Positions 1-7,469 of a stretch of 64,000 nucleotides of DNA are shown here, in pieces. The first letter of the stretch is position 1. Each line of letters opens with the position of its first letter. Origin of the DNA: JBEKCB01 sp052139675 (GTDB taxonomy: Bacteria > Planctomycetota > Brocadiia > CAIUPP01). Made by a program: the position numbers and the translations under genes. Below the pieces are notes generated by a model. It saw nothing but the letters and a program-made list of their open reading frames with translations, was not told where the DNA came from and ran no database searches. The stretch lies in assembly GCA_052139675.1 (NCBI GenBank), contig JBKQWE010000012.1, positions 21,662 through 85,661 on the forward strand. Direction: 5' to 3'.

Positions 1-21
1 GCCCTGATTTTGGAGTTTTCG

Positions 22-561
22 ATGCGGGTCGGCAGTTGGCTGCTGGCGTTGGCGGTCGTGGCGCTGCTCGCGTGCGGCCCATTGCCGCGCTACATCTCGC
101 CGGCTTGGCGGCCGGACCTCTTTGTGATCCTGGCCGTTTTCGCGGCGCTGCGCGCGGAGCCGGGGCGCGGCGGCGACGCGTTGGCCCTCTGCTGGTTGAC
201 CGGCCTGGCCAAGGACCTGCTTTCCTCCGGACCGGTCGGACAATACGCCCTGCTCTACCTGGCGGCGGGCGCGGCGATCGCGCGCCTGCGGCCGGCCATG
301 GACGCGCGCTCGGCGCTGACCGGCTCGGCGCTGGCGTGGGCGGCGGCGTTCACCACCGAATGCGTCGCCGCGTGGGCGCTCGGGCGCGAGGGCGGCAGGC
401 TTTGGCCCATGCCCGGCGCGTTCCGCGGCGTGCTGACCGCCTCGCTGGTCACCGCGTGCGTCGCCTGGCCGTTCTTCCGCTGCCTGGATCGCCTGCTGCG
501 CCGGCGGGGCCATGCGAGGAGCATGCGGGCGACCTACGACGAGGCCGGAGGCGCGGCATGA
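22..561 (+). CDS. mreD: Rod shape-determining protein MreD-like
   Basis: Small polytopic inner-membrane protein of the elongasome, which coordinates lateral peptidoglycan synthesis with MreB, MreC, PBP2 and RodA. The 179-residue product has about five hydrophobic segments, an early Arg-Pro-Asp-Leu after the first helix (common in MreD) and a basic, Arg-rich C-terminus. I chose ATG 22 because GGAG lies six bases upstream; an in-frame TTG at 10 would add four residues. mreC should lie just before the window. The stop is followed by a palindrome and then PBP2, the usual mreD-mrdA order. Identity rests on topology, length and this neighbour. Confidence 0.8.
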   Translation: MRVGSWLLALAVVALLACGPLPRYISPAWRPDLFVILAVFAALRAEPGRGGDALALCWLTGLAKDLLSSGPVGQYALLYLAAGAAIARLRPAMDARSALTGSALAWAAAFTTECVAAWALGREGGRLWPMPGAFRGVLTASLVTACVAWPFFRCLDRLLRRRGHARSMRATYDEAGGAA

Positions 562-571
562 ATCGTTTTAG

Positions 572-657
572 ACCACGACGGCACTACGGGCACAACGTAC
601 ATAAACATAACCGTTGCCTTAACAGCCGTTGCGTAGTGCCCGTCGTGCCGTCGTGGT
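572..657. repeat. Imperfect palindrome between mreD and PBP2
   Basis: Arms at about 572-597 and 632-657 are near-complementary (left arm begins ACCACGACGGCAC, right arm ends GTGCCGTCGTGGT) and flank a 34-bp loop. The arms contain short internal repeats (GTGCCGTCGTGG-like). It fills most of the mreD-PBP2 gap and resembles the other word-like intergenic palindromes of the window. It may be an inserted element or a transcript-stabilising hairpin. Confidence 0.75.
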
Positions 658-681
658 GGGAAAGTGTGCGCGGGGTGGGCC

Positions 682-2538
682 ATGTTTGACCGGCGGCTCG
701 GCCTGCTCTATTACGTCTTCTGCGCGGTGCTGCTCTGCATCGGAGCGAGGCTCTTTCAACTGCAGGTGCTTGGCCTGACCAGCGAAGACCCGGACGCCGT
801 GCTGCGGCGGCCGCTGCCGCTCGAGGAAGTGCCCGCCGCGCGCGGAACGATCTTCGACCGCGATGGAGAGGTCCTCGCCTGCGACCAGCCCACGCTGGAG
901 CTCACCCTCCAGTACGATGAATTGCTCCGCATGTGCGCGCTCGGCGGCAACAGCATGTTCGCGGAGGAGCGCGACCGGATCCGCGAGGCGGAGAAGCGCC
1001 GTCCGGTCGCCGAGGACTCGCTCCAGGCGCGGCTCGACGCGCTCTCCGCGGCGACCGGCTGCGACCGCGACCAGATCCTGGCGCGGGTCGGCGAGCTCGT
1101 CACCCAGGTGCGCCGGATCCGCCGGCAGGCGCTGGGCGATCACGAAGCGGAGTTCGGCAAGCGCATGCTTTACGAGGAAACGCTCCCGCACGTGTTGATC
1201 AGCGGCGTCTCCATCGAGACGGCCGAGCGCGCGGCCGCCGGCGCGAGCCGGTTCCCCGGAGTCGCAGTCTCGCCGGCGTGGCGCAGGACGTACCCGCAGG
1301 GAAAATTCGCGGCGCATGTCGTGGGATACCTCGGGCGCGCGCAGGCGCCGTCGCGCGGCGAAACGCCGGAAGACCCGGACGTTCGGCCGGGCGACCGCGT
1401 CGGCATCGCCGGGGCCGAGAAGCAGTTCGACTCCGCCCTGCGCGGCGTGCCGGGGATCGTCAACACCGCCGTGGACCCGAAGACCGACGGCCTGGCGCGG
1501 AACGTCCTCTTCGGCGCGCAGCCGGGGCGGAACCTTTACCTGACGCTCTCCGGCCCGGCGCAGCGGCAGGCTGAGAAGTCGCTCGCCGGCCTCGTCGGGG
1601 CCGCGGTGGTGATGGACCTGCGGACCGGCGAACTGCTGGTCCTGGCCAGTTCGCCTTCGTTCGATCCGGCCACCGGCCCGGCCGCCGAGGACCTGCCGAT
1701 GCATCCGTACCTGTCGCGGGCGACGCAGGACAGCGTGGCGCCCGGCTCGGTCTTCAAGCCGGTCGTCGCGCTCGCCGCGTCCGCCGGCGGCTTCGGGACC
1801 GAGCGGACCTTCACCTGCGACGGCATCCTGGTCTACGGCGGCGTCACGTTCCACTGCGAAGGCCATCACGGCGCCGTGAACATGGCGCAGGCCCTCGCCA
1901 TGTCCTGCAACATCTATTTCTTCCAGGTCGCGCGCCAGACCGGCGCGCCCGCGATCCTCGCCTGGGCGAGCGCTCTGAACCTCGGACGCCGGACCGGCGT
2001 GGACCTGCCTTACGAATGGGCCGGCCGGCTGCCGCAACTGCGCCGCGACTGGCAGGCGGGCCAGACGATGAACCTGGGGATCGGGCAGGGCGACCTCAGC
2101 GTCACGCCGCTGCAAATCGCGGTGATGACCGCCGTGATCGCCAACGGCGGCAAGTCCCCGCGCCCGACGATCCTTCGCCGGATCGAGCCCGCGCCCGAGG
2201 AGGAAGCGCCCTCCGCAGCGGACGCGCTTGCGCCGTGCGAAGTCCCGCTGCCGCCGGAGGGGCTGCAAGCCGTGCGCGACGGCATGCGCCAGTGCACGCT
2301 CGCCGGCACCGCGAGCAACGTGCCCGGGCTTCGCGAGCTGAAGGCGGCGGTGAAGACCGGCACGGCGGAGACCCGGGACCGCACCATCAACCAGGCCTGG
2401 ATCGCCGGCTATCTGCCGTGGAATTCGCCGCGCTGGGCCTTCGTCGTCGTCGTGCACAACGTTCCGGGCTACGGCGCGGCGGTCGCCGGCCCGATCGCCG
2501 CCGCGACGCTCCAGGCGCTTTTCGCCAAGCCGGAATGA
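682..2538 (+). CDS. mrdA: Penicillin-binding protein 2 (elongation transpeptidase)
   Basis: Class B monofunctional DD-transpeptidase that cross-links peptidoglycan during elongation; membrane-anchored with a periplasmic catalytic domain. The 618-residue protein has an N-terminal signal anchor (about residues 7-31), a PBP dimerisation domain (about 50-260, with the conserved RGTIFDRDG) and a transpeptidase domain with all three motifs: SVFK (S356, K359), SCN (408-410) and KTG (558-560). I prefer ATG 682 to an in-frame GTG at 664 because the anchor helix starts there. It follows mreD; no rodA is seen next to it. An ATG at 558 overlapping the mreD stop is out of frame with this gene, so the palindrome may have displaced an older translational coupling. 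Confidence 0.93.
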   Translation: MFDRRLGLLYYVFCAVLLCIGARLFQLQVLGLTSEDPDAVLRRPLPLEEVPAARGTIFDRDGEVLACDQPTLELTLQYDELLRMCALGGNSMFAEERDRIREAEKRRPVAEDSLQARLDALSAATGCDRDQILARVGELVTQVRRIRRQALGDHEAEFGKRMLYEETLPHVLISGVSIETAERAAAGASRFPGVAVSPAWRRTYPQGKFAAHVVGYLGRAQAPSRGETPEDPDVRPGDRVGIAGAEKQFDSALRGVPGIVNTAVDPKTDGLARNVLFGAQPGRNLYLTLSGPAQRQAEKSLAGLVGAAVVMDLRTGELLVLASSPSFDPATGPAAEDLPMHPYLSRATQDSVAPGSVFKPVVALAASAGGFGTERTFTCDGILVYGGVTFHCEGHHGAVNMAQALAMSCNIYFFQVARQTGAPAILAWASALNLGRRTGVDLPYEWAGRLPQLRRDWQAGQTMNLGIGQGDLSVTPLQIAVMTAVIANGGKSPRPTILRRIEPAPEEEAPSAADALAPCEVPLPPEGLQAVRDGMRQCTLAGTASNVPGLRELKAAVKTGTAETRDRTINQAWIAGYLPWNSPRWAFVVVVHNVPGYGAAVAGPIAAATLQALFAKPE

Positions 2539-2570
2539 GCGCGGAGGCCGGCGGCGTTTCCCGCCGCCTC

Positions 2571-2599
2571 TTGACGCTCGTCCGCGCGGGTGCTACCAT
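2571..2599 (+). promoter_or_regulatory. Sigma-70-type promoter for the C39-like lipoprotein gene
   Basis: TTGACG (2571-2576), 17 bp, then TACCAT (2594-2599) preceded by TGC, 57 bp upstream of the start codon. A GC-rich hairpin (GGCGGCG 2550-2556, CGCCGCC 2562-2568) just before it may end the PBP2 transcript, but it has no T-run. Confidence 0.6.
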
Positions 2600-2656
2600 C
2601 GAGTGCCGGGGCCTGCGACGCGCTGAGACGAAGCCGTGAACCGTTGAGGACTGCTG

Positions 2657-3298
2657 ATGGGTGGCCGTGGAAGAGCCGTGGTGCTTGGCGCGCTGCTCCT
2701 GGCGGCGATCCAACTCTCCGGCTGCGCCGACGCGACGCGTTACGTGGGAGTCGGGCTGCACGAAGAGGCGTTCATCATCGAGGGCGTTCCCTCCATCCGG
2801 CAGGGCCCGGAACTCAGTTGCGGCCCCGCGTGCGTCGCCTCCGTCGCCACCTACTGGACGCACGCGATCCCGCCGAGCCTGCGCGAGGCCGCGGCGCCTT
2901 TCCGGAAGAAGGACACCTCCGCCACGGATCTGTGCGCGGCGGCGAAAAGCGCCGGCCTCGACGCTTTCGCCTTCTGCGGCACGCTCAAGGACCTGGAGGT
3001 CTGCGTGCGGAAAGGCCGGCCCGCCATCGTCATGGCCTACTGCGGCACCGTCGGCGATCCTGCGATTTCGCTCCCGTATTACCCGGCGGTCCAGCGGCTT
3101 CTCTGCGATCTCTGGCCGCCGAAGCACTGGACGGTCGTCATCGGGACGATCGGCGACGAATGGTTCGTCATCCAGGATCCCGCTGCCGGCAGGTACCAGG
3201 TGCGGAAGACGCGCCTCATGAGCGGCTGGAAGCGAAACGACTGCATGATGGTGCTCCTGGCGCCGCGAGCGCCGCAGGTCTCGGTTTCCGGTCCTTAG
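2657..3298 (+). CDS. Peptidase C39-like lipoprotein
   Basis: Predicted secreted, lipid-anchored cysteine peptidase-like protein of 213 residues. A signal peptide ends in the lipobox LSGC (C23). The C39-like fold is marked by the nucleophile in SCGPAC (C55), a His in KHWTVVIG (H157) and an Asp/Gln pair in IQDP (D174), in the papain-like order Cys-His-Asp. C39 peptidases typically cut double-glycine leaders, but this stand-alone lipoprotein has no transporter domain, so its substrate is unknown. It has its own promoter. Its TAG stop codon is the first three bases of a 50-bp palindromic element, so the native C-terminus may have been altered. Confidence 0.75.
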   Translation: MGGRGRAVVLGALLLAAIQLSGCADATRYVGVGLHEEAFIIEGVPSIRQGPELSCGPACVASVATYWTHAIPPSLREAAAPFRKKDTSATDLCAAAKSAGLDAFAFCGTLKDLEVCVRKGRPAIVMAYCGTVGDPAISLPYYPAVQRLLCDLWPPKHWTVVIGTIGDEWFVIQDPAAGRYQVRKTRLMSGWKRNDCMMVLLAPRAPQVSVSGP

Positions 3299-3345
3299 TA
3301 CATCATTTCGCAAGTCCCGTGGGACTTGCGAAATGATGTACTTAG
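3296..3345. repeat. 50-bp TAGT palindromic element, copy 1
   Basis: Perfect 21-bp arms (3298-3318 and 3321-3341, GTACATCATTTCGC... with complement) around a 2-nt loop, bounded by TAG on the left and TTAG on the right. A second copy of the same 50-bp length lies at 58932-58981. In both places the leading TAG serves as the stop codon of the preceding gene. Such a hairpin would also protect or end the transcript. Confidence 0.9.
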
Positions 3346-3384
3346 TCCGGTCGAACGACCATATCGGAGGGCTCGGTCACGGCC

Positions 3385-3708
3385 ATGCGAAGAATGCTCT
3401 GCGGAGTTCTGGCGTTTACGTTGGTCCTGGCGGCCGGCAGCGCGCCCTGCCGGGCGGAGACGGCGTCAACGGCAAACTCGGCCCCGGCTCGTGAACCGCC
3501 GGCGAAGCAGCCTTCCTTCTGCTTCCAGGGCGCCGCGCCGGACCGGCAGGAGGCGAGCGGCTACGCCGAAAGGGCGCAGCGCGACGCATCGCGGGCATCC
3601 CAGCCCAGGGCCGGAGACGCCGACGAAACCGTACTCGTCGTCGCGATAGCCGTCGTCTGCGTGGTTTGCCTCGTGGGGGTGATTTATCTTACCAGCGTGG
3701 TTCTCTGA
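3385..3708 (+). CDS. Small membrane-anchored secreted protein, unknown
   Basis: A 107-residue protein with an N-terminal signal sequence (residues 1-24, cut probable after CRA), a polar Ala/Pro/Arg-rich middle and a strongly hydrophobic C-terminal helix (about 85-107) ending at the last residue. This would give a protein exported and tethered by its C-terminus. GGAGG at 3366-3370 is 14 bases from the ATG, longer than usual. No family recognised. Another frame is open across part of it but lacks a signal sequence. Confidence 0.55.
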   Translation: MRRMLCGVLAFTLVLAAGSAPCRAETASTANSAPAREPPAKQPSFCFQGAAPDRQEASGYAERAQRDASRASQPRAGDADETVLVVAIAVVCVVCLVGVIYLTSVVL

Positions 3709-3939
3709 CCCTGCTCAGCCCGCTGAAACGGCTTCAGGCCGGCGACTGTGGAAGGCGCTTGCAAGGCGGCGACCGCTGTGCTAGGCTCAAGGCAGCTTGA
3801 CTGGAGGCTCAAGCGCTGAAGCCGGCCCTCACAGGCGCACCTCGGGGCGGGAGAGCCAGGCTGCCGCACGCAGACCAGACTTTCACCGCGATGCGCATCT
3901 CGCTGATTCGGTTGCGTTGCTGTATTGGGAATTCGGCCG
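3709..3939. other. Non-coding stretch without clear features
   Basis: About 230 bases. The only structure seen is a loose inverted repeat (CTTCAGGCCGGC around 3731 and GCTGAAGCCGGCC around 3818). No convincing promoter or RNA gene was seen. Confidence 0.3.
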
Positions 3940-4167
3940 ATGATCGAGGGAAAAGAATCTTCCGGGCAAGGTCCTGCGTCGAACGCGCCGCTTTCCGTCC
4001 GACGGAAGCCGCCGCGCGCGCAGCGCCGGATGCGCATCCTTCTGCGGCAGGTGGCTATCTGGCTCGATAACTGGGGACTGCGCGGCTATCCGCAGGACAC
4101 GCACGACTGGGCGTCGAAAGTCGAGCGGCTGCGGAGCCTCAAGAACACCACCCGGCACATCCACTGA
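3940..4167 (+). CDS. Possible small basic protein, unknown
   Basis: A 75-residue reading frame with a basic middle and an amphipathic C-terminal half (WLDNWGLRGYP). GGGAA lies about ten bases upstream of the ATG. It is convergent with mutS, 61 bases away. No homologue recognised, and an open frame also exists on the other strand, so it may not be a gene. Confidence 0.3.
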   Translation: MIEGKESSGQGPASNAPLSVRRKPPRAQRRMRILLRQVAIWLDNWGLRGYPQDTHDWASKVERLRSLKNTTRHIH

Positions 4168-4228
4168 CCGCTGACCCGCCCCACATCAACTGCGCCGCAT
4201 CCGACATGGATCTCCTCTCCCGGCCGTG

Positions 4229-6853
4229 CTAGCCGCCGTCGGCGAGCCGCTTGAGCTCTTCGAGTTTCTTCAGCGCTTCCGCCGGCGTCAGGGAGGCCAG
4301 GTCGAGGCGACGCAGCGTATCGGCGACGACGTCCGATTCGCGGCTGAAGAGCGTCAGTTGCAGGCTGTCCGACTTCCGGGCCGCGGCGCCGCGCTTCCTG
4401 CGCACGGCTTCCGCGGCGATCTTCGGGCGGTCGCGCTCGTCGAGCGCCGCGTTCTCCAGGTTCGCCAGGATCGTCTTCGCGCGCTCGACCACCTCGTCGG
4501 GCACGCCCGCCAGCCGCGCGACGTGGATGCCGTAGCTCTTGTCCGTGCCGCCCTCGACGATCCGCCGCAGAAAGATGATCTCGTCCTGCCACTCGCGCAC
4601 GGCGATGTTGTAGTTCTTGATCGTCTCGAAGAGCGAGGCCAGCTCGGTCAGCTCGTGGTAGTGCGTCGCGAAGAGCGTGCGGCTCTTCAGGTTCCGCGCG
4701 ATGTACTCGGCCACCGCCCAGGCGATGCTGACGCCGTCGAACGTGCTGGTGCCGCGCCCGACCTCGTCCAGGATGATCAGGCTGCGGCGCGTCGCGTTGT
4801 GGAGGATGTTCGCCGTCTCGATCATCTCGACCATGAAGGTGCTCTGGCCGCGGGCGATCTCGTCCGCCGCGCCGACGCGGGTGAAAATGCGGTCCGTCAG
4901 CCCGATCCGCGCCGAGGCGGCCGGGACGAACGAGCCGACGTGGGCCATCAGCACGATCAGCGCCGTCTGGCGGATGTAGGTGGACTTGCCCGCCATGTTC
5001 GGGCCGGTGATGATCATGATCTGGGTGTTCGCGCCGTCGAGCGCGGTGTCGTTCGGCACGAACGGCTCGGCGAGCGTCCGCTCGAGGACCGGGTGGCGCC
5101 CGTCGCGGATCTCCACCTCGTAGCCCTCGGTCATCTGCGGCCGCACGTAGTGGTACTCGGCCGCCACGTCGGCGAGCGAGGCCAGCGCGTCGGTCTCGGC
5201 CAGCAGGTGGGCCGTCTCCTGCAGGCGTCCGGCGTGCCGGCCGACCTCCTCGCGGACGCGGAGGAACAGGTCGTACTCGATGTCGCGCGCGCGGTCCTCC
5301 GCCGTGAGCACGCGCGCCTCGTACTCCTTCAGCTCCGGGGTGACGTAGCGCTCGGCGTTTTTCAGGGTCTGCTTGCGCAGGTAGTCGGCGGGGATTTTCT
5401 GCTGGTGCGTGTGCGTGACCTCGATGTAATAGCCGAAAACCTGGTTGTAGCCGACCTTGAGCGAGGGGATTTTCGTGCGCTCGATCTCGCTCGCCTGGAA
5501 GCGCGCGATCCAGCTCTTGCCGTCGCGCTGGATCGAGCGCAGCTCGTCGAGTTCGGCGGAATAGCCCTCGCGGATGAGGCCGCCTTCCTTCAGGAGCGCC
5601 GGCGGATCGGCGGCGATCGCCGCGCCGATGAGCGCGCGCGCCTCGTCCACCGTGTCGAGCTGCCCGCCGATGGCGCGGAGGCGCGCGTTCCCCGCCGCGC
5701 TCAGGCGCTCCTTCAGCGCGGGCAGCGGCTCCAGCGAGCGCCGCAGCGCCAGCAGGTCGCGCGCGTTCGCCCGCGCGGTGGCCACGCGCGCCGTCAGCCG
5801 CTCGATGTCATACACCTCGTTCAGCCGCGCCCGGGCCTCCTGCCGCAGCGCGCGGTCCTTGAAGAATTCCTCCACGCCGTCCTGCCGCGCGGCGATCTCC
5901 TCGATCCGCCGCAGCGGGCCGACGATCCACTCCTTCAGCAGCCGGCCGCCCATCGGCGTCAGCGTGCGGTCGAGCACGCCCAGCAGCGAGCCCTTGCGCG
6001 CGCCCTCGCGGAGCGTGCGCGTCAGCTCCAGGCTGAGCTGCGTCGAGCGGTCGAGCACCACGCGGTCCGAATCGCTCATGCGCGCCAGGCGCCGGATGTG
6101 GCCGAGGGAGATCTTCTGCGTCTCCTGGAGGTACTGGAGCGTCGCGCCCGCCGCCGAGAGCGAGGGACCCAGCGAGCCGCAGCCGAACCCCTCGAGCGAC
6201 TGCACGCGGAAATGCTCGAAGAGCGTCTTCTGCGCGGTCTCGCGCCCGAAGGCCCAGTCGGGCCGCGGCGTGATCATCGCGCCCGTCTCGCGCCGGAAGC
6301 GCTCCAGACGCCCGTCGGCGGCGGAGGCCAGGCTCTCGGGCAGGAGCAGTTCGGTCGGGTTCAGGCGGGTGAGCTCGTCGCCGAGATGCGCGGCCGGCAG
6401 GTCCTCGGCGTGGAACTGCCCGGTGCTCAGGTCCACCCACGAGAGGCCGACGGCGTCGCCCTCGAGCAGCAGCGCGGCGAGGTAGTTGTGGTCCTTGCTC
6501 TCGAGCAGCGAGTCCTCCGTCACGGTGCCCGGCGTGATGACGCGCGTCACGTCGCGGTCCACCAGCCCCTGGGCCTGGCGCGGGTCCTCGATCTGGTCGC
6601 AGAGGGCCACTTTGTATCCGGCCTGGATGAGGCGCTTGACGTAGGCGTGGACGGAATGGTAGGGCACGCCGGCCATCGGCACGGCCTTCTCGCCCTTGCT
6701 GCGCGAGGTCAGGGTCAGCCCGAGCAGCCGCGAGGCGAGCACCGCGTCGTCGTAAAACATCTCGTAGAAATCCCCGAGGCGGAAGAGCAGGAGCGCGCCG
6801 GGATACTGCGCCTTGATCTCCTGGTACTGCCGCATCATGGGGGTTTGCGTCAT
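4229..6853 (-). CDS. mutS: DNA mismatch repair protein MutS
   Basis: Recognises mismatches and small loops and starts repair through MutL. The 874-residue length is typical of MutS1. Residues 27-33 (GDFYEMF) hold the mismatch-probing Phe-x-Glu (F29, E31). Connector, lever and clamp regions follow, then the ABC-type ATPase with Walker A GPNMAGKST (617-625), a Walker B region with ILDEVGRGTST and the C-terminal dimerisation segment. I chose ATG 6853 because GAGG lies five bases before it; ATG 6871 would add six residues. No mutL is in the window. It has its own promoter. Confidence 0.96.
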   Translation of the reverse strand: MTQTPMMRQYQEIKAQYPGALLLFRLGDFYEMFYDDAVLASRLLGLTLTSRSKGEKAVPMAGVPYHSVHAYVKRLIQAGYKVALCDQIEDPRQAQGLVDRDVTRVITPGTVTEDSLLESKDHNYLAALLLEGDAVGLSWVDLSTGQFHAEDLPAAHLGDELTRLNPTELLLPESLASAADGRLERFRRETGAMITPRPDWAFGRETAQKTLFEHFRVQSLEGFGCGSLGPSLSAAGATLQYLQETQKISLGHIRRLARMSDSDRVVLDRSTQLSLELTRTLREGARKGSLLGVLDRTLTPMGGRLLKEWIVGPLRRIEEIAARQDGVEEFFKDRALRQEARARLNEVYDIERLTARVATARANARDLLALRRSLEPLPALKERLSAAGNARLRAIGGQLDTVDEARALIGAAIAADPPALLKEGGLIREGYSAELDELRSIQRDGKSWIARFQASEIERTKIPSLKVGYNQVFGYYIEVTHTHQQKIPADYLRKQTLKNAERYVTPELKEYEARVLTAEDRARDIEYDLFLRVREEVGRHAGRLQETAHLLAETDALASLADVAAEYHYVRPQMTEGYEVEIRDGRHPVLERTLAEPFVPNDTALDGANTQIMIITGPNMAGKSTYIRQTALIVLMAHVGSFVPAASARIGLTDRIFTRVGAADEIARGQSTFMVEMIETANILHNATRRSLIILDEVGRGTSTFDGVSIAWAVAEYIARNLKSRTLFATHYHELTELASLFETIKNYNIAVREWQDEIIFLRRIVEGGTDKSYGIHVARLAGVPDEVVERAKTILANLENAALDERDRPKIAAEAVRRKRGAAARKSDSLQLTLFSRESDVVADTLRRLDLASLTPAEALKKLEELKRLADGG

Positions 6854-6951
6854 GCGAGCCTCGCGGCCCATTCGGCCATGCTCAGGGCCGCCCTGAGCCA
6901 GGCCGAGCAGGCGGGAAAGCCGAACGCGGTTTCACGGTCCGTCAGGGGAAA

Positions 6952-6981
6952 AGTATAGCAGAAGTTTCGCCGGCTGCGCAA
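6952..6981 (-). promoter_or_regulatory. Promoter of mutS
   Basis: On the minus strand TTGCGC (6976-6981), 18 bp, TATACT (6952-6957) preceded by TGC (extended -10). The predicted start is about 90 bases upstream of the mutS ATG. Confidence 0.55.
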
Positions 6982-6989
6982 AAGGCGTC

Positions 6990-7448
6990 TCACTTCGCGG
7001 CGAGCGCTTCGCGGACGGTGCGGTGGCGGCCGAACAGGCGGGTGAGCTTGGTGATCTCCAGGACGCGCTGCACCAGCGGCTGCGCGCTCGCCAGCCGGAC
7101 GTAGCCGCCCTGCGGCCGCACGCGTTTGTAGACCACCATCAGCGCGCCGAGACAACTGCTGGTCATGAAGGAGACGTCGGAGAGGTCCACGATGAATTGG
7201 GTCGCGCCCTGGTCCGCCAGCGCCAGGAGCTCCCGCTGGAAGGGGTGCGCTTCGGCCTCGCCGATGCGGCCGTGCGGGCTGACCAGGCAGACGGCGCCGC
7301 GCCGCTCCACCTCCAGCGAGACGACCGAGCCTTCGTCCGCGGAGGGCTTCTGCGCCCGCCGGGCGGAAGGATGAACGCCGGCGGAAGAGGGACGCAACGG
7401 CGGCGGCTGATGACGGGCCGTCTTCATCCCTCGTCCCTTATCCTTCAT
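6990..7448 (-). CDS. STAS-domain anti-anti-sigma factor
   Basis: SpoIIAA/RsbV-like protein of 152 residues. The STAS domain covers about residues 42-152. It contains VDLSDVSFMTSSCLGAL, where the SSCLG segment corresponds to the phosphorylatable-serine site of this family. It would bind and neutralise an anti-sigma kinase when unphosphorylated. It lies 21 bases downstream of the PP2C/HATPase fusion gene, which carries the matching kinase and phosphatase domains, so the two likely form one partner switch. The first 35 or so residues are basic and Pro-rich and are encoded by a word-like repeat, so this tail is probably an addition to the native protein. AAGGA is five bases before ATG 7448. Confidence 0.85.
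   Translation of the reverse strand: MKDKGRGMKTARHQPPPLRPSSAGVHPSARRAQKPSADEGSVVSLEVERRGAVCLVSPHGRIGEAEAHPFQRELLALADQGATQFIVDLSDVSFMTSSCLGALMVVYKRVRPQGGYVRLASAQPLVQRVLEITKLTRLFGRHRTVREALAAK
7367..7448. repeat. Word-like quasi-palindrome overlapping the STAS gene start
   Basis: Contains GGAAGGATGAACGCCGG on the left and CTTCATCCCTCGTCCCTTAT on the right, the two halves loosely complementary, with the GGATGAAG/AAGGATGA word repeated. It belongs by style to the short-period palindromes found across the window, but here it is translated as the STAS protein N-terminus. Confidence 0.45.
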
Positions 7449-7469
7449 CTGGATCCTTCTCCGCGCTGT

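Noticed and set aside
3326..3649. Alternative frame overlapping the small secreted protein at 3385-3708
   Set aside because: It would begin inside the palindromic element and encodes an Arg/Ser-rich sequence without a signal peptide.
4226..6958. Long plus-strand frame opposite mutS
   Set aside because: Antisense shadow of a complete MutS with all motifs.
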